From assembly GCA_002501065.1 (NCBI GenBank), contig DLRK01000100.1:2045-9563 (forward strand): a stretch of DNA of 7,519 nt, given 5' to 3'. Origin of the DNA: Akkermansiaceae bacterium UBA7890 (GTDB taxonomy: Bacteria > Verrucomicrobiota > Verrucomicrobiia > Verrucomicrobiales > Akkermansiaceae). Below the pieces are notes generated by a model. It saw nothing but the letters and a program-made list of their open reading frames with translations. It had not been told where the DNA came from and searched no databases. The translations under genes were made by a program, and so were the position numbers. Position 1 is the stretch's first letter, and every line of letters begins with the position of its first letter. Positions 1 through 6,717 of this stretch are shown here, piece after piece.

Positions 1-127
1 ACCGCGGCCCGAGTGGGCTTGAGATCCTCTGCCAACCGTGCATGGAGCTGTCGGAGTCTGCCGCGGCTTAGTGGATTGCTTCGCTACCACTGCCGGATGC
101 GGCACGGGAGCTACGATTCCAATTTTC

Positions 128-298
128 GGACACTACGGGAGTGGGGCTACTCATCCTCTTCCGTTTCTTGACCGCGCTGAGCACGGCCTCAAGAGCCTCT
201 TCGGGAGGGTCGGCGTTGAACTTGTCCTCTCCTCCTTTCTTCTGAGAGTCATGGTAGCTCAGTCCCGTGGCGAGTTGGTCTGCTACGGCGTAGTGTCC
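128..298. repeat. 10-bp inverted repeat pair bounding about 171 bp
   Basis: GGACACTACG at 128-137 is the exact reverse complement of CGTAGTGTCC at 289-298. Just outside the arms the similarity continues imperfectly (an AT-rich GAAAAT/AGAAAT block followed by ATCGTA-like bases). The layout resembles the ends of a small non-autonomous element, but no target-site duplication is evident and no transposase is present. A chance repeat is possible. Confidence 0.3.
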
Positions 299-407
299 AG
301 AAATACGATTACAACGGAAGGCGCTGATTTCCGGATTGTTGGGAGAGGAGCTTTGAGGGCGACTTCCCATCGTGCTACGCGTTTTCGGACGGTCAGATTC
401 GGTCAAT

Positions 408-430
408 GTCCGCTTTCGTCGAAAGCGGAC
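408..430. repeat. Perfect palindrome with 11-bp arms (GTCCGCTTTCG)
   Basis: GTCCGCTTTCG (408-418) and CGAAAGCGGAC (420-430) are perfect inverted copies around one central base. The right arm and its flank, AAAGCGGACGTGG (422-434), recurs as a direct repeat at 466-478. Extragenic palindromes of this type are often dispersed genome-wide. It could also act as a protein-binding site or, as RNA, a strong hairpin upstream of the gene starting near 569. There is no T-tract, so an intrinsic terminator is unlikely. Confidence 0.6.
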
Positions 431-465
431 GTGGAGTTGGGGCTGATCTCATGTCGCTTCAGGCA

Positions 466-478
466 AAAGCGGACGTGG
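466..478 (+). repeat. Direct copy of the palindrome arm (AAAGCGGACGTGG)
   Basis: Identical over 13 bases to 422-434. It is a third half-site of the 408-430 palindrome, 31 bases further on. It suggests either a decayed second palindrome or a multi-site binding region. Confidence 0.5.
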
Positions 479-568
479 TAGACGGCAAGCCAGGCTGGTC
501 TTGTCATGGCCTCTAAAAACGCCTTTTTTCTTGGATCAACTCCCCACCGAGCCTATTTTAAACTCGTG

Positions 569-1198
569 GTGAAAAAGAAAACTCCAATCGGTAAAAGGTG
601 GCGGGTCGTGCTGGGCCTGATGCTCTTGGGCGGATCTTCGGCCAACGGGGAGATCCTCAGTGGCGTGATGGCCATCAAAGGGGCCGAAATGAAGTGATGA
701 GGGGGGACGGTGCGTGACGCCGTCGCACGTCAGGTTGACGTGCAGAAAGACTCCGTGCAGCTCACTTGCGATGAGGGCGAGGGGAAATACAGACCTGGCA
801 CGGTCACGTTTCAAGCCCAAGAAGGAAAGTCGATCAAGCTGGGCAAGATCCAGGAATCGATCGCGGCCACGCGACTCTCGGGTCACACCAACATGCGCGT
901 GGACTACCTGGAAATCACGGTAAGCGGTAGTCTCGCGGTCCGTGGCGCCGATACGATGCTCAAGGTTTCCGGCGCTACGCAGCAGTTCGAGTTGGCCGCG
1001 GACGACCGCGATTTGGAAAAAGTGATGCTGGCGGCGGCCGAGCGGTCCGAAAAAGTGGTGACCGTTGTCGGCCGCGTGGATGGCTGGACCGGCCGCTTTC
1101 CGGTCGTGCTGAGGACCCTGGCGAAGCGCTACGGCACTGATGGCAAAAGACCGATCCTACTCGTGATCAGCAGCCTCAAGGTCGCCGAAAAGAACTGA
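569..1198 (+). CDS. Secreted HMA-like selenoprotein with tandem Sec-Sec (paralog A)
   Basis: No family name is known to me. Read from the GTG at 569 the product is 209 residues: a basic N-terminus and hydrophobic stretch (about residues 12-25) form a signal peptide, probably cleaved near SSA-NG. The motif G-A-E-M-K is followed by two in-frame UGA codons (695-700), read here as Sec43-Sec44, then G-G-T-V-R-D-A-V. The order strand (GVMAIKG), UU, helix (VRDAVARQV), strand, strand (GTVTFQAQEG), helix (KLGKIQESIAATRLSG) resembles the HMA metal-binding fold with UU replacing CxxC; this is inference. The C-terminal half is a beta-rich, OB-like domain with VVGRVDGWTGRFPVVL. The minus-strand gene 1278-1904 is a full-length paralog with the same UGA pair at the same place. 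The final stop is also UGA (1196-1198). The start is uncertain: ATG at 506 adds 21 residues, and no good Shine-Dalgarno site is seen. Without recoding it would be a short peptide plus a leaderless fragment. Confidence 0.78.
706..731 (+). promoter_or_regulatory. Candidate bacterial SECIS hairpin of paralog A
   Basis: Beginning 6 bases after the tandem UGA, the RNA can pair GAC (706-708) with GTC (729-731), GTGC (710-713) with GCAC (725-728) and GAC (716-718) with GTC (722-724), leaving a GCC apical loop at 719-721 and a bulged G-U at 714-715. A bulged U and a G at the start of the apical loop are features of known bacterial SECIS elements. The loop starts 19 nt after the second UGA. Folded by eye only. 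Confidence 0.5.
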
Positions 1199-1277
1199 AT
1201 AGCGCCGCCAGTCCCGGCAGGTTTTGCAGGCAGATTTCAGGATCCCCAGCCCTTCCTGCGCAATCGCTCCCGCCGGT

Positions 1278-1904
1278 TTAGGGTGTGTCCTTTTCGGATG
1301 CCGTCTCAAACCCGGTGACCAGGATCCGGACGGAATTGGAGAACGGCTTTTTCAGCACTTCGGGCCATTTTCCCCGCCAACCGTCGATTCGGCCGGTTAC
1401 CCGGATTACTTTTGCGCCATTGCCAATCACCTCGCGCATTTCCTCCAGCTTTGTCTTTTGGGCTTTTTCGCCTTTCGCCTCGGATTCGCTCACCAGGATG
1501 AATCGCCGCTCGGAGCCCGGAGATCGCAAGACCGATTGCTTGTCCTCCACCACGACGTCGCCTTCAATTGTGACGACAAGGCTGACCACACCGCTCCGCG
1601 TGCCGCCCGAAAGCCTGGTCGCCCAGAGGCTTTCGTACAGCCTGTCGAGTTCAATCAGCTTTCCTCTACGTGCCCGGAAGAAGATTTCGGCGTGATCGTA
1701 TTTTTCCTTGTCGAAGAGCCTCTTCAGAACAGTCCGGTGTTGGTCCACGTCATACAGACGTGTAGTGGCGTCTCGTGCCACTCCTGCTCATCAGTGCATT
1801 TCGGCTCCGGTCACGGTCATCACGCCGCTGCTCACCTGCGCTCCGGCATGGGAGGCGGCAATCAGGGAGAGACCGATCACAAAGGCATTGGTCGTTTTTT
1901 TCAT
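1278..1904 (-). CDS. Secreted HMA-like selenoprotein with tandem Sec-Sec (paralog B)
   Basis: A 208-residue product from the ATG at 1904, ending with TAA. A classic signal peptide (MKKTTNAFVIGLSLIAASHA, cleavage near AGA-Q) leads into S-G-V-M-T-V-T-G-A-E-M-H, then two in-frame UGA codons (1793-1788) read as Sec38-Sec39, then A-G-V-A-R-D-A-T. Paralog A shows the same order and spacing. Shared blocks include ES-x-x-ATRLSG-x-T in the middle and VxGRxDGW-x-G-x-x-P-x-VL near the C-terminus, so the frame after the UGA pair is clearly protein-coding and related. A MerP/HMA-like first domain (UU in place of the metal-binding Cys pair) and an OB-like second domain are inferred. The start lies only 10 bases after the radical SAM stop, so the two are probably co-transcribed and may be functionally linked. 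Stop-then-restart at GTG 1781 is less likely: it would give a protein with no signal peptide and leave both orphan leader peptides unexplained. Confidence 0.8.
1764..1782 (-). promoter_or_regulatory. Candidate bacterial SECIS hairpin of paralog B
   Basis: On the minus strand AGTGGC and GCCACT form a perfect 6-bp stem around a 7-base loop, ACGAGAC. The stem starts 6 bases after the second UGA, and the loop lies 12-18 bases after it (15-21 after the first). This is on the short side for bacterial SECIS elements. The paralog A hairpin occupies the equivalent site, and the GACGCC codon pair in or next to the loop is identical in both. Confidence 0.45.
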
Positions 1905-1914
1905 AAGATTGAAT

Positions 1915-3360
1915 TCAGATGGTTACAGTGGAGGTAGGATCATTCAAAGGGTCCAACTGACCCTCGGTCGGCTCCGCTCAGCAGAACCACGATTCCGTCA
2001 AGCGTGGCGCTCGCTTCCGATCCGCCGCCAGCGAAAAGAGACCGGACGCCGACTGCCGCCCATGAGCGAGTTCCCAGATACGGTAAAAAGTCAGCGCCGG
2101 GTCCTCTTCGGTTTCGGCGTCTTTCTCCACGATTCGCGATACTTCCTTGTGCAGGGCGTCCATGCGTGGATCGGGATGGGTCCAGCGGTAGGTGAAGGCG
2201 GCTTGGTCCAGCGCTCCCCGGTGGGGCAGGGTTTCCTCGCGTTCGGCCAGCCACGAACCGGGCGGAATCAAAAGCCGAATCGCATACTGCACCGGATCGA
2301 CATGGTCGATGAGTCCGTGTTCCTCCACGAAATCAAGGATCTCGCGGAAATCATCGAGAGTCGTCCACGGCGTGAAGGGAAGCCAAGTGGGCCGCAAGGG
2401 GATGCCTGCCTCCCGGCACTTTTCCAAAGCGGAGACGACATCCTCGCGAGTATGTGCCTTATTCAGAATGGTGAGGACCCGCTCGCTGAGCGACTCGACT
2501 GCGGTGATGATGAACAGACAGCCCGATTCTCCGAACTCCTGGAGGTGATCCCCACGGTTCAGCAAGTGCTCAATCTTTGCCGTAATATCGAAGGTCAATT
2601 CCGGAAACTCGGCGTGAAGAGCCCGGATCACGCGCAGCGAATGTTTCGGACCGTTGAGAAAATCCGGGTCGCCGAAGGTGATGTGAGTGGCGCCGGCATC
2701 GACCTGTCTGCGGACGTCCTCGAGGACGACCTCCTGGGGCACGACGAAGAAGCGTCCGCCGTAGACTGGCGGAATCGGGCAGTGGGTGCACTGATGGAGA
2801 CAGCCGCGGCTGGCTTCGGCGTATCCGGCGACCCGGCGGGTGCCATTGTCTTCCAACTGCGCGTAAGTCTCCAGCGGTGGCAAGGCACCGCGGGAGGGCA
2901 CCGAAAACGAAAGGCGCTGAAGATGTGGCCGCACCGCGGTGCCGCGGCGGATGACGCCGTCGATCTCCTGGTCCGATCCCGCGTCGATTGACTTGACGAG
3001 AGCCACCAGCGGCGATTCGCATTCACCGCCAACACAGGAGTCGGCTCCGTGTTCGAGCAGGTAGTCGGAGTTCAGAACGGCGTAAAGCCCGTAGAAACAG
3101 ATATGGCACGACGGGTTGATCTCGCGAATCCGCTTGGCGACTCGAACTCCAAGCCGCATCGCGGTGTGCATGGGAACTGAGATGCCAATGAAACGGGCCC
3201 GGGAGACCTTTGCGGGATCAAACCTGTCCACCGCGATATCCATGGCATCGGGGCAATACCCCGCAGCCTCGAGGAACCCGATCGGCATGGCGGCCCCCAT
3301 GGGCTGATGCCCGAGTTCATAACACGAAATGCACAGGATGGAGCCGTCGTTACTCAGCAT
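1915..3360 (-). CDS. CUAEP-tail radical SAM selenoprotein
   Basis: A 481-residue protein from the ATG at 3360 (an upstream TTG at 3378 is open but less likely; a GAGG/AGGA stretch precedes the ATG). The N-terminal domain (about 1-130; ISCYELGHQPMG near the start, GADSCVGGECE near its end) looks like the Rossmann-type B12-binding-like domain that often precedes radical SAM barrels. The 4Fe-4S motif C187-LHQ-C191-TH-C194 is intact. The apparent stop after WFC is UGA at 1978-1980; reading it as Sec461 gives W-F-C-U-A-E-P-T-E-G, ending 20 codons after that UGA at a UGA at 1915. I recall an NCBI family of radical SAM proteins named for a CUAEP or CCAEP tail, which matches exactly. The reaction is unknown. 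Co-orientation with paralog B suggests that B could be substrate or partner (inference). Conventional calling would end the gene at 1978 and lose the functional tail. Confidence 0.88.
1949..1963 (-). promoter_or_regulatory. Candidate bacterial SECIS hairpin of the radical SAM gene
   Basis: On the minus strand GGGTC and GACCC form a perfect 5-bp stem with an AGTTG loop. The stem begins 15 bases after the UGA and the loop 20 bases after it, within the usual bacterial range, with G at loop position 2. It lies inside the tail-coding sequence after CUAEP. Confidence 0.55.
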
Positions 3361-3380
3361 GATTCCTAACCTCGACAAGT

Positions 3381-3408
3381 ATCATCGTGGCGGAACCCAC
3401 ACTGTCAA
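3381..3408 (-). promoter_or_regulatory. Possible sigma70-type promoter for the radical SAM-paralog B unit
   Basis: On the minus strand a perfect TTGACA (3408-3403) is followed after 16 bases by GATGAT (3386-3381), which matches TATAAT at four of six positions. The ATG at 3360 follows about 20 bases later, so the leader would be short. The site lies in the divergent gap between the radical SAM and cytochrome genes. No comparably good promoter is visible for the plus-strand cytochrome gene in the same gap. Confidence 0.4.
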
Positions 3409-3515
3409 GGGCCTGATTGGCATCGTCGCTTCCACCGGGAAAGGCGGGACCAGCGTATCAGTGATCCAAAATGGCCGTTGCCTTGAGCTCGATGGTGTGA
3501 AAAAACAAAGCCGGT

Positions 3516-4829
3516 ATGATCCGGATCGGGCGCTGCTGTCTGCTTCTCTCGCTTCTGACCTGCACTCCAGCCAAATCCGAAGACGGGCCGGAAGCGGGAT
3601 CAGCTGATCCGGCCGCACAGTTCAGTCGAAAAGTTCTGCTTCGCCAGTTTGACCGGAACCGGGACGGCAGGTTGAATGACAAAGAGACATCGGTATTGCG
3701 CGACGCGTTCGGCGGGATCGATGTGCCCATGCTACCTGACGAATCCTACGACTACACGCACGTCGACCGTCCCGGCTCGATCACCCCCGAGCAGCTGCGG
3801 AACGCCGACAACACGCCCGAGGGCAATCCCCTGACCAATCCGGGTGCGACCTTGGGCAGAGTATTGCTTTACGACCGGCAGCTCTCGGAGAACGGCGCCG
3901 TCTCGTGCGCCTCGTGTCATGATCAGAAAGCGGCCTTCGCCGATCCGCGCCGATTCAGCATCGGATTCAATGGGGAACGCACCAGGAGAAACTCGATGGG
4001 GCTGACGAACATCCGCTACACACATCTCAAGGGACGGCGACCCGGCTTCTTTTGGGATGAACGTGCGCCGACGCTGGAAGCCCAGGCCCTGATGCCGATC
4101 CAGGACGAGATAGAAATGGGCATGAAACTGAAGGACCTGAACAAGAAACTCGGGAAGTTGCCCTACTACCCGCCATTGTTTGCAGCGGCATTTGGCTCGA
4201 CCGAAATCACGAGCGAGCGGATCGCCAGAGCGCTGGCGCAGTTCATGCGCTCGATGGTATCGCTGCGTTCGAAGTTTGACCGGGCCGCTGCCGCCGCCGC
4301 GGAAAAGGACGACAACTCGACGGACTTCGATCTGTTCACTGCACAGGAGAATCTGGGAAAATCACTGTTCATGGAGGGCATCGGAGGAATCGCCGAGTTC
4401 GGTTGCGCGGTGTGTCATCCACCGCCTACCTTCAACATGGACAAAGCGCAGAATGTCGGTCTCGATCTGAAGTACCGGGACAAGGGCTTGGGCGCCCTGG
4501 GGCGGCAGTCGAATGAACCGTTTACGCCGTCCAACGACGGCAAATTCAAGGCCTCCTCGCTGCGCAACATCGCCCTGACCGCTCCCTACATGCACGATGG
4601 CCGGTTCAAGACGCTGGACCAGGTCGTCAAGCACTACAGTTCCGGGGTCCAGCCGCACCCGAACCTCGGTCTCGCACCGAGGGAGGAGGAGTTCGGCGCC
4701 CCCGGAACCGGCTTCCACCTCAGCAAGGACGAGCAGGCCGCCCTGGTTGCGTTTCTGAGGACACTGACGGATGATCAATTTGTGTCCGATCCGAGATTCT
4801 CAGATCCTTTTGTCCGAGCCCCCCACTGA
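3516..4829 (+). CDS. Diheme cytochrome c peroxidase / MauG-like protein with EF-hand
   Basis: A 437-residue exported protein. Residues 1-21 are a signal peptide. A canonical EF-hand loop (D46-R-N48-R-D50-G51-R-L-N-D-K-E57) precedes the cytochrome part. Two c-type heme sites are present, C131-A-S-C134-H135 and C297-A-V-C300-H301, in the two-domain layout of the CcpA/MauG family, with typical blocks FWDERAPTLEAQAL and APYMHDGRFKTLDQVVKHY. Family members either reduce peroxide with electrons from small cytochromes or carry out long-range oxidation of a partner protein (MauG, MbnH); the sequence alone does not decide which. It acts in the periplasm. The stop codon lies 12 bases before the Sec-containing TlpA gene, so the two are likely co-transcribed, linking heme-peroxidase and selenol-redox functions. 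No strong Shine-Dalgarno site precedes the ATG. The EF-hand suggests calcium dependence. Confidence 0.9.
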   Translation: MIRIGRCCLLLSLLTCTPAKSEDGPEAGSADPAAQFSRKVLLRQFDRNRDGRLNDKETSVLRDAFGGIDVPMLPDESYDYTHVDRPGSITPEQLRNADNTPEGNPLTNPGATLGRVLLYDRQLSENGAVSCASCHDQKAAFADPRRFSIGFNGERTRRNSMGLTNIRYTHLKGRRPGFFWDERAPTLEAQALMPIQDEIEMGMKLKDLNKKLGKLPYYPPLFAAAFGSTEITSERIARALAQFMRSMVSLRSKFDRAAAAAAEKDDNSTDFDLFTAQENLGKSLFMEGIGGIAEFGCAVCHPPPTFNMDKAQNVGLDLKYRDKGLGALGRQSNEPFTPSNDGKFKASSLRNIALTAPYMHDGRFKTLDQVVKHYSSGVQPHPNLGLAPREEEFGAPGTGFHLSKDEQAALVAFLRTLTDDQFVSDPRFSDPFVRAPH

Positions 4830-4841
4830 CCAAATCACATC

Positions 4842-5960
4842 ATGCTACGAACCCTGTCTGTAGTTGTTCTCTCCTTTCTGCCATTTGCCGCAATCACGGC
4901 CGATGACAAGGCGAACCAGGCCGCCACCTCTCCTGCCGCGCGGTTCAAGGTCCTGCTCGAGGAGTATGAGGAAGTCGAACAGCCGCGGGAATTTGCCGGC
5001 CGGTTTCTTGAACTCGCCGAAGAGCACCCGCAGGATCCGGTCGCGGTCGAGGCCTTGATCTGGATCGCCGGAAACGTCCGCCGGGGTGCGGAATTGGAAC
5101 GGGCCCTGTCCCTTCTGACCATGGATTACATCACGGATGAAAGGCTGGCCGCCCTCTTTCCGGAACTGACGCAAAAGCCCTCATTGGCGACCGGGAAACT
5201 CCTACGCGAAGGGCTCGAAAAAAGCCCTCACAAAGGGGTGCAGGCGCAGGCGTGTGTTCATTTGGCGGCCTCTCTGCGCGAGGAACTCAGATTGATGAGA
5301 TCGCTGGTGGAACAGCCCGACCGGCGGCGGTTCGAACAGTATTATGGCAAAGAGTACACCGCGTATCTCGCCTCTCTGGACGAGGACGAGGTCACTGGTG
5401 AAATCGAAGGACTCTACAAGCGAGTCATCGAGTCATTCGGCGAGGTGCGAACCGATGACGGCACCATGGGTGAGATGGCGGAAAAGGAGCTCTTTGCGAT
5501 CCGGAACTTGTCCCTTGGCAAAACGGCTCCGGAGATCGAGGGCAAGGACATCGACGAGGTGGGCTTCAATCTCTCGGACTATCGTGGCAAAGTGGTCGTC
5601 CTCAGTTTTTGGGGTCATTGGTGAGGACCTTGCCGGGAGATTTATCCCCACGAGCGGTCGCTCGTGAAACGGCTGGCAGATCAGCCGTTCGCCTTGCTGG
5701 GAGTCAACAGCGATGAAGACCGGAAGATGCTGCAAGCGGTCATCAAAGAAGAAAACATCACCTGGCGCAGTTGGTGGGACGGCGGATTGGGAGGGCCTAT
5801 CGCCACTCGTTGGCAGATCAGCACCTATCCGACCATCTGGGTCCTCGACGCCCGCGGAGTCATTCGTTACGTCGGCGCCGGCAAAGGCAACGTGGACTTC
5901 GCGACGATGGAAAGCACCATCGAGGGCCTCCTGAAAGACCTGGCCCCGACGGAGCGCTAG
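4842..5960 (+). CDS. TlpA/ResA-like thioredoxin selenoprotein (WUGPC)
   Basis: A 372-residue exported protein when the in-frame UGA at 5622-5624 is read as Sec261. Residues 1-20 are a signal peptide (cleavage near ITA-D). Residues about 25-215 are a helical, charged domain of unknown role, as in many large TlpA proteins. The thioredoxin domain (about 225-368) has NLSDYRGKVVVLSFWGHW, then U-G-P-C, then REIYPHERSLV; the cis-proline is P330 in STYPTIWVLD. The active site is therefore WUGPC, Sec replacing the attacking Cys of WCGPC. The downstream half has no start of its own fitting the fold and remains in frame to TAG 5958. The role is periplasmic thiol-disulfide or selenol redox chemistry, perhaps cytochrome maturation or peroxide reduction, given the cytochrome peroxidase 12 bases upstream. 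Conventional calling would split it into two frames (4842-5624 and 5664-5960). Confidence 0.92.
5649..5666 (+). promoter_or_regulatory. Candidate bacterial SECIS hairpin of the TlpA gene
   Basis: CACGAGC (5649-5655) and GCTCGTG (5660-5666) pair perfectly over 7 bp around the tetraloop GGTC (5656-5659). The E. coli fdhF SECIS apical loop is GGUCU, so the loop match is striking. The stem starts 25 bases and the loop 32 bases after the UGA, inside the accepted window. This is the strongest of the hairpins found here. Confidence 0.7.
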
Positions 5961-5973
5961 ATCGGCGGCGAGA

Positions 5974-6028
5974 CCTCCCTACGGTTCATCGGTGAACTCA
6001 CCACTGTAACCGATCGACTCTAGGGAGG
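5974..6028. repeat. Inverted repeat across the convergent TlpA/MerTP gene ends
   Basis: CCTCCCTA (5974-5981) is the reverse complement of TAGGGAGG (6021-6028). Between them GTTCA-TCGG-TGAAC (5984-5997) forms a further 5-bp stem. The structure overlaps the last codons of the MerTP gene and starts 14 bases after the TlpA stop. A role in bidirectional 3'-end formation is possible, but no T-tract is present on either strand. Confidence 0.25.
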
Positions 6029-6701
6029 CGGCGATCTCTTCAAGTGGCACGGCCTGACCGGCTTCAGTTCCGATCGTGGCTTTCCCCGTGTTGTAATCAA
6101 CTTCAACTGCCAGCACACCCGGTGCGGCTTTTATGGCCGTAATGGCCTTGGCTTCTCAGCCCTCGCAGGTCATGCCTTCCACGGTTAGTTCGGTGCGGAG
6201 CATGTCGGCCGTAAACTCGCCGCCCCCCCCACCGAAAAGTTTGCCGACGTATTGCGGGAAGAAGAGGAAGACAATCGCCATGGCCGTTACTCCCCAGAGC
6301 ATGACCTTGTTGAGCGCCATCATGTTGAAGCGCCGCTTTCCGGCTGGAGGATCACCATTAGCCTCCCCGGCCTCCTTCGAGGCACAGCAATCGGCCGAAG
6401 CACAGCAAGCTCCCTTTCGCGGACGGTAAGTGAAGTAGAAGGCGGCGGCGAGGAAGCCGAAGGTCACGACGATGAAGAGGGGTCGGTAAGCCTCCAGGGC
6501 GGATGCGATGCCGGCGCCGGAGATTCCCACCGCGAGCAGGAGTAGCGGCAACCAGCAGCAACTCGATGCGATGATCGCCGAAACCACGGTGCCGATCTTG
6601 GCGATCGTCTCGCCTCGGCCGGAGGGAGCATCGGAGGTCGAGTCCGCAGGGCTCGGCCGGGTGGATGCTCCGGCGCCGTCAGGTTCGGGTTTTGCTTTCA
6701 T
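5979..6701 (-). CDS. merTP: MerT-MerP fusion selenoprotein (HMA motif CEGU)
   Basis: A 240-residue inner-membrane protein when the UGA at 6158-6156 is read as Sec182. A long polar N-terminus (1-34) precedes TM1 (about 36-62), which carries the vicinal pair C48-C49 in ASSCCWLP, the MerT signature. TM2 spans about 73-92; a loop with C99-C100 and C105-C106 follows, then TM3 (about 132-153). The C-terminal HMA domain begins TVEGMTCEG-U: C179-E-G-U182 instead of CxxC, and continues U-E-A-K-A-I-T-A-I-K-A-A-P-G-V and AASLESIGY to TAG at 5979. MerT carries Hg(II) inward from MerP across the inner membrane; in MerTP fusions the two are joined. Sec binds soft metals more tightly than Cys, which fits Hg or a related metal, but the specificity is inferred. 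It lies 16 bases downstream of the HMA lipoprotein gene. Standard calling would stop at 6156 and remove the metal-binding domain. Confidence 0.88.
6109..6128 (-). promoter_or_regulatory. Candidate bacterial SECIS hairpin of the MerTP gene
   Basis: On the minus strand GCC-GCAC pairs with GTGC-U-GGC, a 7-bp stem with one bulged U on the 3' side and apical loop CGGGT. A bulged U plus G-rich loop resembles the E. coli SECIS element, although there the bulge is on the 5' side. The stem starts 28 bases and the loop 35 bases after the UGA, near the far limit. A weaker GGCC-ATTAC-GGCC hairpin lies closer to the UGA. Confidence 0.45.
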
Positions 6702-6717
6702 CTCTGTCGCTTTCTAT

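Larger units (their letters stand above)
1..505. other. Region without a supportable gene
   Basis: Both strands carry open frames here (about 147 codons plus, 112 codons minus), but they overlap each other, have no recognisable domain, no convincing ribosome binding site, and an amino-acid make-up typical of out-of-frame translation. The minus-strand frame at 68-406 opens only with TTG; its middle part has a protein-like charged stretch (PPEEALEAVLSAVKKRKR), so a decayed gene fragment cannot be excluded. The region contains short inverted and direct repeats (listed separately), which fits an intergenic or mobile-element-remnant stretch rather than a working gene. Confidence 0.5.

Noticed and set aside
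68..406. Minus-strand open frame of 112 codons at the left edge
   Set aside because: TTG start, no recognisable domain, overlaps a similar plus-strand frame; only part of it looks protein-like.
710..1198. Paralog A as a leaderless protein starting at GTG 710
   Set aside because: No ribosome binding site with proper spacing; paralog B shows the same upstream leader and UGA pair in frame, which is better explained by recoding.
1196..1277. UGA at 1196 as a further Sec codon of paralog A, or a terminator in the convergent gap
   Set aside because: Paralog B ends at the equivalent point, the continued frame is low in protein-like content, and only a weak 4-bp stem is visible in the gap.
1708..2991. 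Long plus-strand open frame of 427 codons
   Set aside because: It lies antisense to the radical SAM gene, whose CxxxCxxC motif and family blocks are clear; the plus frame has no domain.
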